From positions 1-6,515 of the forward strand of contig JAUUWD010000091.1 in NCBI GenBank assembly GCA_030589225.1: a stretch of 6,515 bases of DNA. Reading direction: 5' to 3'. Shown here one piece after another: positions 1-5,257 of the stretch (positions within the stretch are counted from its first letter, which is position 1; every line of letters starts with the position of its first letter). The position numbers and the translations under genes are program-made. The notes under the pieces are model-generated. The model was not told the origin of the DNA, made no database searches, and saw only the letters and a list, made by a program, of their open reading frames with translations. The stretch is from Desulfobacteraceae bacterium. Lineage in GTDB: Bacteria > Desulfobacterota > DSM-4660 > Desulfatiglandales > Desulfatiglandaceae.

Positions 1-159
1 GCAATTCAGCATCTGGCGGGCATGAGCACGTCAAAGGTGATTGTTGCGATCAACAAGGATGCGGATGCCCCCATATTTCAGAAGGCTGACTACGGTGTAG
101 TTGGCGATCTCTTCGACGTGGTCCCGGCCCTGACCGAGGAAGTGAAAAAGTATCTGTAG
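1..159 (+). CDS. etfA: Electron transfer flavoprotein alpha subunit, C-terminal end (5' partial)
   Basis: The first 52 codons are open from the window edge to a TAG stop at 157-159. They read [18 protein letters not shown], then [20 protein letters not shown], and end in [12 protein letters not shown]. This is the highly conserved FAD-binding C-terminal domain of EtfA: the IQHxxGM and AINKDxxAPIFxxADYG segments contact the flavin in this family. EtfA pairs with EtfB in a soluble heterodimer that carries electrons from acyl-CoA and other dehydrogenases to the quinone pool or to bifurcating partners. EtfB is normally encoded just upstream and would lie outside the window. No gene follows closely, so this is probably the last gene of its operon, ending before the inverted repeat at 231-306. 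The identification is strong although only about a sixth of the protein is visible. Confidence 0.95.
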   Translation, partial: AIQHLAGMSTSKVIVAINKDADAPIFQKADYGVVGDLFDVVPALTEEVKKYL

Positions 160-230
160 ATTTCAGGAATAAGGTTTTGGGATTACCGCCGGGACGGAAG
201 TATTTCTAATAACGGGGCAGTTGGGACAAT

Positions 231-306
231 AAGGCACAAGGCGTAAGGCATAAGGTCCGCCAGGAAAGGGCGGATTTCCGGCCCTGCGCCCTAAGCCTCG
301 CGCCTT
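231..306. repeat. Nested inverted repeat made of AAGGCNN heptamers
   Basis: The left arm (231-255) is a tandem of heptamers AAGGCAC, AAGGCGT, AAGGCAT plus AAGG. The right arm (282-306) is its imperfect reverse complement, with 18 of 25 positions matching by eye. Most mismatches would be G-U wobbles if the minus strand were transcribed. Between the arms sits a second, perfect hairpin: TCCGCC (256-261) and GGCGGA (269-274). A further single copy, AAGGCATAA, occurs at 323-331. It lies between etfA and a tRNA and is followed by a T-rich stretch, so it may act as an etfA terminator. The heptamer structure looks more like a dispersed REP- or MITE-like intergenic repeat. No coding capacity is visible. 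Confidence 0.7.
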
Positions 307-317
307 TTATTATTTAA

Positions 318-345
318 TTGACAAGGCATAAAATTTCAATAAACT
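318..345 (+). promoter_or_regulatory. Sigma-70-type promoter for the tRNA gene
   Basis: A perfect -35 hexamer TTGACA (318-323) is followed after 16 bp by TAAACT (340-345), which matches four of six -10 positions. The tRNA begins 21 bp downstream at 366, a reasonable distance for a tRNA precursor leader. The -35 is exact but the -10 is only moderate, so the precise -10 is uncertain. Confidence 0.5.
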
Positions 346-365
346 TATGCGTATAAGTAAATCCT

Positions 366-442
366 GGCGGTGTAGCTCAGTTGGTCAGAGCATGCGGCTC
401 ATATCCGCAGAGTCACTGGTTCAAGTCCAGTCACCGCCACCA
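366..442 (+). tRNA. tRNA-Met (anticodon CAT), CCA encoded
   Basis: A complete 77-nt cloverleaf can be folded by eye. The acceptor stem GGCGGTG (366-372) pairs perfectly with CACCGCC (432-438). The D arm is GCTC/GAGC (375-378, 388-391). The anticodon stem TGCGG/CCGCA flanks loop CTCATAT with anticodon CAT at 400-402. The T arm is ACTGG/CCAGT with loop TTCAAGT. Discriminator A439 is followed by a genomically encoded CCA (440-442). The paired first base and the absence of the three G-C pairs typical of initiator anticodon stems argue against fMet. Elongator Met is most likely. A lysidine-modified Ile2 tRNA shares the CAT anticodon and is not fully excluded by sequence alone. Confidence 0.93.
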
Positions 443-461
443 ATAATAAAGTATTCCGGTA

Positions 462-489
462 TTGACATTTTTCTGATCGGCCTTATTAT
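462..489 (+). promoter_or_regulatory. Sigma-70-type promoter upstream of the HExxH gene
   Basis: TTGACA (462-467) and TATTAT (484-489) are separated by 16 bp, a near-consensus pair lying between the tRNA and the ATG at 511. Transcription would start around 496, giving a leader of only about 15 nt. This fits the absence of a visible Shine-Dalgarno sequence before the ATG. Confidence 0.6.
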
Positions 490-510
490 CTCAATAATCC
501 AAACCCAAAT

Positions 511-1056
511 ATGAGCCTTACACAAATGGCCTATTTGCCCTTTAATGACGATGATATTTTTACGATAAGCGAGGCCCTTGATATTGCGGAGGACGCGACA
601 GGGAACTTCTATAAATTCTCCCTGGGCCAGTGGAAAAGGCACAGATACGATGTCAAGACCCTTGCTTCCTTGAGGGCGAATGAGATAGCCCAACAAGCAT
701 TTGCATTGTTGAACAAAGGAGCAAGGGCGATCAGCGGCTTGGAATCAAATACGAAAAGCCGCGACTTTTACTTCATATGCCTTCAAGATCACCAGATACT
801 GAAGGCATTGAATAGGGACAAAGCCCTTGGGCTTCTACCCCTTCTTGTATATGTTTTTACCCACGAGCTGATTCATATCGTGAGGTTTTGTAATTTTTTT
901 CAAAGATTTGATGTTTCCGGGAAAGAAAAAGATAAAGAAGAGGCCATTGTCCATGAAACAACCTTTGAGGTTTTAGAAAATCTCGCCCTGCCAAAACTGG
1001 ATTATGTCCTTGATTCTTACCAGGGACATAGAATTTGCGACATGGTTGTTTCATAG
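511..1056 (+). CDS. Putative zinc metallopeptidase-like protein (HExxH), 181 residues
   Basis: I do not recognise a named family. The key visible feature is HELIH at residues 118-122, an HExxH motif preceded by a hydrophobic stretch (LLPLLVYVFT), as in the active-site helix of zincin metallopeptidases. About 20 residues later the segment EEAIVHE (143-149) offers E144, H148 or E149 as a possible third zinc ligand. No signal peptide or membrane segment is seen, so a cytoplasmic location is inferred. ATG 511 has no clear Shine-Dalgarno sequence; Met6 (526) is an alternative start, also without one. A good promoter lies 22 bp upstream. It is first in a plus-strand group with an fmdB-like gene and another unknown. 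Peptidase activity is inference from the motif only. Confidence 0.8.
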   Translation: MSLTQMAYLPFNDDDIFTISEALDIAEDATGNFYKFSLGQWKRHRYDVKTLASLRANEIAQQAFALLNKGARAISGLESNTKSRDFYFICLQDHQILKALNRDKALGLLPLLVYVFTHELIHIVRFCNFFQRFDVSGKEKDKEEAIVHETTFEVLENLALPKLDYVLDSYQGHRICDMVVS

Positions 1057-1236
1057 GTTCGAGGCAGTTTCAAAATGTTCAATTTTGTTCAAGATCAAGG
1101 AAGGCGAAAATTTTATCCACAGGAATACATTGAGTATTTCGAGAATTAAAGTTTGAGCCTGACGCAGATATTGGGCAAAAGGGGACGTTTTGAAATTGGC
1201 TCGTTCTTATAGGCAACAAAATTGCGGTAATTAGAA
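1057..1236. other. Intergenic stretch without a supportable gene
   Basis: All frames here break into pieces of about 25 codons or fewer. A 24-codon ORF from ATG 1075 lacks a convincing ribosome binding site. The only oddities are a lone exact DnaA-box-like 9-mer at 1113-1121 and a weak Shine-Dalgarno context just before the fmdB-like frame. I see no clear promoter or terminator. Confidence 0.5.
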
Positions 1237-1563
1237 GTGCCAATTTATGAATAGGAATGTACGAAATGCGGACACCAATCCGAGGCTTTACAGAAATTCT
1301 CCGACCCACCGCTGGCTCAGTGCGAATTGTGTCACGGCAAACTAACGAAACTCATTTCCCACAGCACTTTTCATTTGAAGGGTTCCGGCTGGTATGTAAC
1401 TGATTACGCCTCGAAATCCGGAGGGAATCAAGGTGCAAGCGCACAGTCTGATAAGGATTCTACGTCCCAGTCAACAGGTTCCACAGAGACTTCGAAAAAA
1501 CAGGAATCCTCTTCAAAGGGTTCCACCGAAGCTTCCAAGAAAAAGGCTTCCGCGGATAAGTGA
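1237..1563 (+). pseudogene. FmdB-family zinc-ribbon protein, interrupted by in-frame TAG at codon 6
   Basis: The frame reads V-P-I-Y-E-stop-E-C-T-K-C-G-H from GTG 1237. The family's standard N-terminus is MPIYEY followed by xCxxCG, so TAG at 1252-1254 replaces a conserved Tyr codon by one base change (TAC or TAT to TAG). The remaining 102 codons are open to TGA 1561-1563. They hold the complete zinc ribbon (C8, C11, C29, C32), the family hallmark STFHLKGSGWYVTDY, and a low-complexity Ser/Thr/Lys/Gln tail of about 50 residues typical of deltaproteobacterial members. The role of these small putative regulatory zinc ribbons is poorly defined. GTG replaces the usual ATG and no good Shine-Dalgarno sequence precedes it, consistent with early decay. 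Restart at TTG 1327 would lose the first CxxC. A sequencing error is also possible. Confidence 0.85.
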
Positions 1564-1599
1564 AAAAATGATCCGGTCAAATGAGGGCAGAGTTGAGTT

Positions 1600-2145
1600 A
1601 TGAAAACATGGAATAGCGGGAGGGTTCAGGACAAAATATTAAACAGACTTGAAAGACAGGAAAAACAGCAAGTCTTTGAGCGGGACAGGTTTTTAAAGTT
1701 CAAACTCCCGGAAATCCATAACAAACTGTCCCAGAAACTGCTGATGGAAAAGATTATCGAGACGGATAATCCAACTGCTATTTCAGATGCCATTCTTAAG
1801 GGTCTAAAAAAAGCGCAAAAGAGTTCGGAATTTGATTTTAAGTACTTTATTGCTCCCGTTCGTAGCCTCGTTCCCCGTCCCAACACCTATTCTCTGTATA
1901 TGACCCAGTACATCATGGAAGTGCTCATCAATGATCCCGACGTGATTGAGATTTATGGCACGGATGAAGAGATTTATCAGGTCGTGAACGAGATTTTCAG
2001 CCAGGTCAGTATCCGGTTTGAAAAAGCCGAAGAGGAAGTTATGACCCAAATCGGCCGCGATAAATCTCTGGTGCCCGGTTCCAGAGAGTATGAAATCGCA
2101 GTGGATCAACTTATCCGCAAAAAAGTGGGAGAGCCCCAGAAGTAG
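1600..2145 (+). CDS. Conserved-looking hypothetical protein, 181 residues, charged N-terminal helix
   Basis: Unrecognised protein of 181 residues ending in TAG. Residues about 8-50 are rich in Lys, Arg, Glu and Gln and look helical, possibly a coiled coil. The middle (about 80-105) contains FKYFIAPVRSLVPRPNTYS. A segment around 110-140, DPDVIEIYGTDEEIYQVVNE, looks like an ordered alpha/beta element, and the C-terminus is again charged. No signal peptide, membrane segment, cysteine cluster or catalytic motif is visible, so it is probably cytoplasmic. It starts 36 bp after the fmdB-like frame, in the same direction, so the two may be co-transcribed. The ribosome binding site is weak (GAGGGCAGAG about 10 bp upstream). 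It converges on the alkyltransferase gene with only 40 bp between the two ends. Confidence 0.8.
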   Translation: MKTWNSGRVQDKILNRLERQEKQQVFERDRFLKFKLPEIHNKLSQKLLMEKIIETDNPTAISDAILKGLKKAQKSSEFDFKYFIAPVRSLVPRPNTYSLYMTQYIMEVLINDPDVIEIYGTDEEIYQVVNEIFSQVSIRFEKAEEEVMTQIGRDKSLVPGSREYEIAVDQLIRKKVGEPQK

Positions 2146-2185
2146 ATGTGTAATCGCTAAAAATTCACTCCAACTTTTTTCTTCC

Positions 2186-2695
2186 TCATTTCTCCCTGCC
2201 AAGCAAATATTCTTTGATGTCCAGCCCACCAGTGAAACCACCGAGACCTTCGGCGGCAACTACCCTGTGTCAGGGAAAGATTAATGGCATTGGATTTTTC
2301 CTCATTACCTGCCCAATCGCCCTTGCACCTTTAGGTTTTCCCACCATAGATGCCACATCTCCGTAAGTCCTTGTTTCTCCGAAAGGTATGCGGGCGATAG
2401 TTTTTAAGACCTGCCATTGAAAGGGTGTACAGCTAAAATCAAAGTCGACGGTACTTCTGCATGGCTTATTTAGAAGGGCGGCCTGTACCGCTTGCGCAAG
2501 TAGTTTATTTAACGGATAATTCTCAACGAGCCTGGTATTCGGGAATCGCTTCCTGAAGAAGGTGGCTGAATCCCGTTTTTCTCTCAAACTAAGACCGATC
2601 CGGAGGGCCCCTCTCTTTGAAGAGGCCAGATAAATATTTAGATCCTCGATTTTTATATTCCAACAGTAGATTTCTGGTACCGTCGTCCCTGCCAT
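2186..2695 (-). CDS. Probable selenocysteine-containing O6-alkylguanine-DNA alkyltransferase (MGMT/Ogt type), Sec142 encoded by TGA
   Basis: MGMT proteins repair O6-alkylguanine by moving the alkyl group to the active-site Cys of a PCHRV box. Residues 1-88 form the divergent N-terminal domain; 89-169 are the conserved DNA-binding domain. Visible elements are TPFQWQVL (90-97), IPFGETRTYGDVA (103-115; Y111 matches the family Tyr), the RAIG arginine finger (R125), and hinge N134 in RKNPMPLIFP. At position 142 the Cys codon is TGA (2272-2270). The frame then continues HRVVAAEGLGGF, GGLDIKEYLLGREK to TGA at 2188-2186, giving the usual family length of 169 residues. A SECIS-like hairpin follows the TGA. 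The start is fixed by a strong AAAGGAGG five bases before ATG 2695, inside the upstream radical SAM gene (43-nt overlap), so translation is probably coupled. The alternative is a Cys-to-stop mutation leaving a 141-residue inactive fragment. Confidence 0.85.
2231..2272 (-). promoter_or_regulatory. Candidate bacterial SECIS element with its UGA
   Basis: On the minus-strand mRNA the UGA (2272-2270) is followed by 12 nt and then GCCGCCGA (2257-2250), loop AGGUC (2249-2245) and UCGGUGGU (2244-2237). This is an uninterrupted 8-bp stem with two G-U pairs. Below a UU/UU internal loop, G2260-C2234, U2262-A2233, G2263-C2232 and G2264-U2231 can extend the stem. The loop starts 20 nt after UGA, within the short spacing SelB needs. 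AGGUC with its GU matches the E. coli fdhF SECIS loop as I know it. The bulged U of fdhF is not reproduced. Its role as a SelB site is inferred. Confidence 0.7.
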
Positions 2696-3582
2696 GTGTT
2701 CCTCCTTTCCAGTGTTTCTTGTATAAGTTTTAGGTTTTCGGATTTATCTTTGGCCCTGGAAGGTGCTATGAGTTCAGATCGCCCCGGGTCTCCGGTCAGC
2801 CGTTGAATCACCATCTTGGAGGGGAGTAACTCCAGGAAATCCACGACAAGATCCACATACTCTTTTTGTCCCAGACAGCGAACTTCGTTTTTCTGGTATA
2901 ATTCGGCCAAGGGTGTCCCTTTGACCACATACAGGAGATGGATCTTGACCCCATGGATAGGAAGTCTGGACAGAAAATGGGCGGTTTGCAGCATCATTTC
3001 GCGATTTTCACCGGGCAAGCCCAGTATTATGTGGGCACAGATGTTTAGTCCATATTCATTGGCCATGGATACACTGCGTTCAAAACATTCCACATCATGC
3101 CCACGGTTGATCCGGTCAAGGGTCCTGTGATGGGCTGACTGCAAACCGTATTCAATCCAAACCAGATAGTCCCGTTGATAAGACGCCAAAAGTTCCAAGA
3201 TATCCCTGTCTACACAATCCGGCCTTGTGGCCACCGAAAGGCCCACTATATCATCCTGGGTCAACGCCTGATCGTAAAGCCTTTTCAGGTCAGAAAGGGG
3301 GGCATAAGTATTGGTAAAAGATTGGAAATAAACGATAAATTTTTTGGCCCCGTAGCGTTTTTGAATAAACTTCCGGGCACGGATAATCTGTTGATCAATC
3401 GAAAGCCCGTGGTTGATCAATGCACCTGTTCCGGAGCCTCGCTGATCACAAAAGATACAGCCTTTTCGGGAAATGGTTCCATCCCGATTTGGGCAGCCCA
3501 GCCCGGCGTCCAGGGAGATCTTGTGAACACGTTCTCCGAAGATTTCTCTTAAATAATTATTATAATCGCGATATCTTTTCAT
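2653..3582 (-). CDS. TIGR01212-family (YhcC/YtqA-like) radical SAM protein
   Basis: A full-length 309-residue member of the YhcC/YtqA family of radical SAM enzymes. Hallmarks are VHKISLDAGLGCPNRDGT with cluster cysteines C30, C42 and C45 (CX11CX2C, the family's spaced version of the 4Fe-4S motif). Others are YFQSFTNTYAPL, GLSVATRPDCV, IEYGLQSAHHRTLDRINRGHD, IILGLPGE and GVKIHLLYVVKGTPLA. It should bind a 4Fe-4S cluster and S-adenosylmethionine in the cytoplasm. The Bacillus homologue YtqA has, as I recall, been linked to tRNA wobble-uridine modification; I cannot check this, and no specific reaction is assigned here. ATG 3582 lacks a Shine-Dalgarno sequence but matches the family N-terminus. 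The 3' end overlaps the alkyltransferase gene by 43 nt, which implies one operon. Confidence 0.93.
   Translation of the reverse strand: MKRYRDYNNYLREIFGERVHKISLDAGLGCPNRDGTISRKGCIFCDQRGSGTGALINHGLSIDQQIIRARKFIQKRYGAKKFIVYFQSFTNTYAPLSDLKRLYDQALTQDDIVGLSVATRPDCVDRDILELLASYQRDYLVWIEYGLQSAHHRTLDRINRGHDVECFERSVSMANEYGLNICAHIILGLPGENREMMLQTAHFLSRLPIHGVKIHLLYVVKGTPLAELYQKNEVRCLGQKEYVDLVVDFLELLPSKMVIQRLTGDPGRSELIAPSRAKDKSENLKLIQETLERRNTWQGRRYQKSTVGI
2701..2708 (-). promoter_or_regulatory. Strong ribosome binding site for the alkyltransferase
   Basis: The minus-strand sequence AAAGGAGG lies five bases before ATG 2695 and within the coding region of the upstream radical SAM gene. It is the best Shine-Dalgarno match in the window. 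It fixes the start codon and shows that the second cistron is translated in its own right. Confidence 0.85.
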
Positions 3583-3721
3583 AAGGAACTGTCAATTTCA
3601 GATAAGGATCTTACAATTTGATGGTACAAAATGAATGAGAGGAAGATCAAGTTATAAAATTGCTTTAGAACCAACACCTCGGTTCCATATGCTCATCCTT
3701 ATATCAGCCATAGCTTTTTTC

Positions 3722-3750
3722 TTGACCGCGAATCTTTTTAGGTTTAAATT
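3722..3750 (+). promoter_or_regulatory. Candidate promoter for the MerR-type gene
   Basis: TTGACC (3722-3727) and TAAATT (3745-3750) are spaced by 17 bp upstream of ATG 3798. The -35 matches five of six positions and the -10 four of six. The -10 touches the left arm of the inverted repeat at 3749-3789, so a protein bound there could block the promoter. Confidence 0.4.
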
Positions 3751-3789
3751 GGTTGAAAAAAGCCTGATATTTTCCAATTTTTCAACCAA
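3749..3789. repeat. Perfect 12-bp inverted repeat just upstream of merR
   Basis: TTGGTTGAAAAA (3749-3760) and TTTTTCAACCAA (3778-3789) are perfect inverted copies around a 17-bp spacer. They end 8 bp before the merR start codon. The repeat could be an autoregulatory operator overlapping the promoter, or an RNA hairpin that controls access to a start codon lacking a Shine-Dalgarno sequence. The arms are too AT-rich and badly placed for a standard terminator. Confidence 0.7.
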
Positions 3790-3797
3790 AAAATAAA

Positions 3798-4256
3798 ATG
3801 AATAATATTTATCCAACAAAACTGGTCCGAAAACTGACTGGATCGAGCCTTAATCAACTGAAATATTGGGTCAGGATTAATCTTATTTCTCCAGAAAGAA
3901 TGGGGAAGTCCTCTTTTTATTCTTTTAAAGATATTGTCAAGTTACGAGTATTGGTTTCATTGAAAAGAAGAGGGTTAAGTCTCCAAAAGGTAAGAGAAGG
4001 CATAAGAAATCTTTCTGCAATGTTGCCGGATGATGAACCCCTTTCCCGCCTGATCATCTACACCGATGGGGTAGATATGATTGTTGTTGAGAAAGGGAAA
4101 TACTTCAGTGCCATAACGAGACAGCACTATTTCCGTTTTGATACGGAGCAAATTGGTGCAGAGGTAGTTAGGTTGCAAAATTACGACGGTTCTCTTGTAA
4201 AGCGATCAGGTCCTTTAGCGGGTGGAAAAAAGGTCACTGCTTTCCCCCTTGGGTAG
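3798..4256 (+). CDS. MerR-family transcriptional regulator, 152 residues
   Basis: Residues 1-75 form a MerR-type winged helix-turn-helix. The recognition region is KLVRKLTGSSLNQLKYWVR, the wing is SPERMGKSSFYSFKDIVKLR, and LKRRGLSLQKVREGIRNL is the following helix. The C-terminal half (about 76-152) is not a metal-binding MerR tail, since the protein has no cysteine. It contains a short beta-rich segment, YTDGVDMIVVEKGKYFSAI, of unknown ligand or partner. No Shine-Dalgarno sequence precedes ATG 3798; the start is chosen because it matches the family N-terminus and follows the promoter and inverted repeat. It could regulate itself, the divergent radical SAM and alkyltransferase operon, or the tcm genes 151 bp downstream. 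The sequence does not decide which. Confidence 0.85.
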   Translation: MNNIYPTKLVRKLTGSSLNQLKYWVRINLISPERMGKSSFYSFKDIVKLRVLVSLKRRGLSLQKVREGIRNLSAMLPDDEPLSRLIIYTDGVDMIVVEKGKYFSAITRQHYFRFDTEQIGAEVVRLQNYDGSLVKRSGPLAGGKKVTAFPLG

Positions 4257-4299
4257 TGCCACATCAGATGAATTAGCGAAAACCGATAAGATGGGCTAA

Positions 4300-4311
4300 G
4301 TCTATTTAGAC
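4300..4311. repeat. Short palindrome-like dyad between merR and tcmP
   Basis: GTCTA (4300-4304) and TAGAC (4307-4311) form a perfect dyad around TT. A second small hairpin, GTCCCCTC/GAGAGGAC with one C-A mismatch, lies at 4353-4371, about 37 bp before tcmP. Either could be an operator or leader structure, but both are short enough to be chance. Confidence 0.3.
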
Positions 4312-4407
4312 GAAGTACACTGGTCAGAACTTGGAAGTCTCGATAGCCGAAGGTCCCCTCGACGAGAGGACGACAAGTGTGGCGGAAAAGCTTGTGGAGG
4401 CTGAAAT

Positions 4408-5257
4408 ATGGGGAAAGATTTCAAGTATGACCAGATAGGTTATTGGTCCGAAATTAAACTTGATATTATCAAGGAGTATGCTGCCGCCTATTCGCGGATT
4501 CTGAGTAGCTGGAGCAGTCCAGAATTCTACCACCTTTACATAGATGCATTTGCAGGAGCAGGACAGCACAGATCTAAAACAACAGGTGAATTTGTACTTG
4601 GAAGCCCGGCTAATGCGTTGCTGGTTAACCCGCCTTTCCGTGAGTATCATTTTATTGATCTGGACGAACAGAAAGTTGAATCACTTGAGAGGCTGGCTGG
4701 AACTCGTGAGGACGTTTCAATCCATCATGGAGACTGTAACCGCGTGCTTCTCAATGAAGTTCTTCCTCGGGCAAAGTATGAAAGCTATCGACGTGCCCTT
4801 TGCGTTCTAGATCCCTATGGCCTCCACCTCGACTGGGAGGTGATATTCACGATAGGGAAAATGCAGTCTGTAGAGATATTTCTTAATTTTTCCTGTTGCA
4901 GATATGAATCGGAATGTGCTTTTGCGAAAGCCCAAGGGTGTTTCCACTGCGCAAGTCGAGCGAATGAATAGATTTTGGGGAGATGATTCCTGGCGAAAAG
5001 CAGCATATGTTCAATCATTGCAGATGGACCTGTTTGGGAAGACCGAAGAAGAAAAGGTCTCCAATGAGGCGATAGCGGAGGCCTTTAGAAAACGACTAAA
5101 GGAGGTTGCTGGTTTCCCCAATGTGCCCAAGCCTATCGCAATGCGGAACACGCTGAATGCCGTAGTGTATTACCTTTTATTCGCATCCCACAAGCCTGTG
5201 GCAGAGGATATTGTGAAGTACATTTTCAACAAGTATGCAAATCGGAGGGGAGTTTGA
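4408..5257 (+). pseudogene. tcmP: Three-Cys-motif partner protein TcmP, single-base frameshift at a T5 tract
   Basis: Two overlapping frames make one TcmP protein of about 282 residues. The first half (from ATG 4408, with GGAGG at 4396-4400) shows a Rossmann, methyltransferase-like core. Its motifs are YIDAFAGAGQH, GSPANAL, YHFIDLDEQKVESLERL, HHGDCNRVL and LDPYGLHLDW. At VEIFLNF the frame is lost: removing one T from the run 4887-4891 restores FPVADMNRNVL, the family continuation, through MNRFWGDDSWR to TGA 5255-5257. As written, the first frame ends at 4971 after an unrelated tail. The lesion may be a true inactivating insertion, a homopolymer error, or +1 slippage, since Phe-tRNA on UUU (4888-4890) can re-pair at 4889-4891. 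TcmP typically accompanies the three-Cys-motif protein that follows here. Its reaction is not established to my knowledge. Confidence 0.85.

Larger units (their letters stand above)
3583..3797. other. Divergent intergenic region between the radical SAM operon and merR
   Basis: This 215-bp AT-rich region separates two genes reading outwards. It contains a merR-side promoter candidate and a long inverted repeat (listed separately), and a small dyad GAACC/GGTTC (3668-3672, 3681-3685). For the minus-strand operon I could not find a convincing promoter; TATAAC-like hexamers occur without a well-spaced -35. Confidence 0.5.

Noticed and set aside
366..442. tRNA as an attachment site with an island integrated at its 3' end
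   Set aside because: I see no second copy of the tRNA 3' end elsewhere in the window and no integrase gene, so there is no direct support.
1113..1121. Exact consensus DnaA box TTATCCACA
   Set aside because: A single copy with no neighbouring boxes, AT-rich unwinding element or origin genes; one 9-mer can occur by chance in a window of this size.
1150..1172. Resemblance to the 5' end of a 16S rRNA gene (AGTTTGA, CCTG, CAG pattern)
   Set aside because: The similarity covers only about 20 bases with several mismatches, and nothing downstream looks like rRNA.
1804..2259. 151-codon minus-strand ORF spanning the 181-residue gene and the alkyltransferase 3' end
   Set aside because: It is a shadow frame antisense to a better-supported gene and overlaps the alkyltransferase C-terminus in another frame.
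2270..2272. General reassignment of TGA to an amino acid (alternative genetic code)
   Set aside because: TGA ends the fmdB-like, alkyltransferase, tcmP and three-Cys frames normally, so only a local, structure-directed recoding fits.
4324..4650. 108-codon ORF on the minus strand, opposite the start of tcmP
   Set aside because: It is antisense to a frame with clear TcmP motifs and has no family features of its own.
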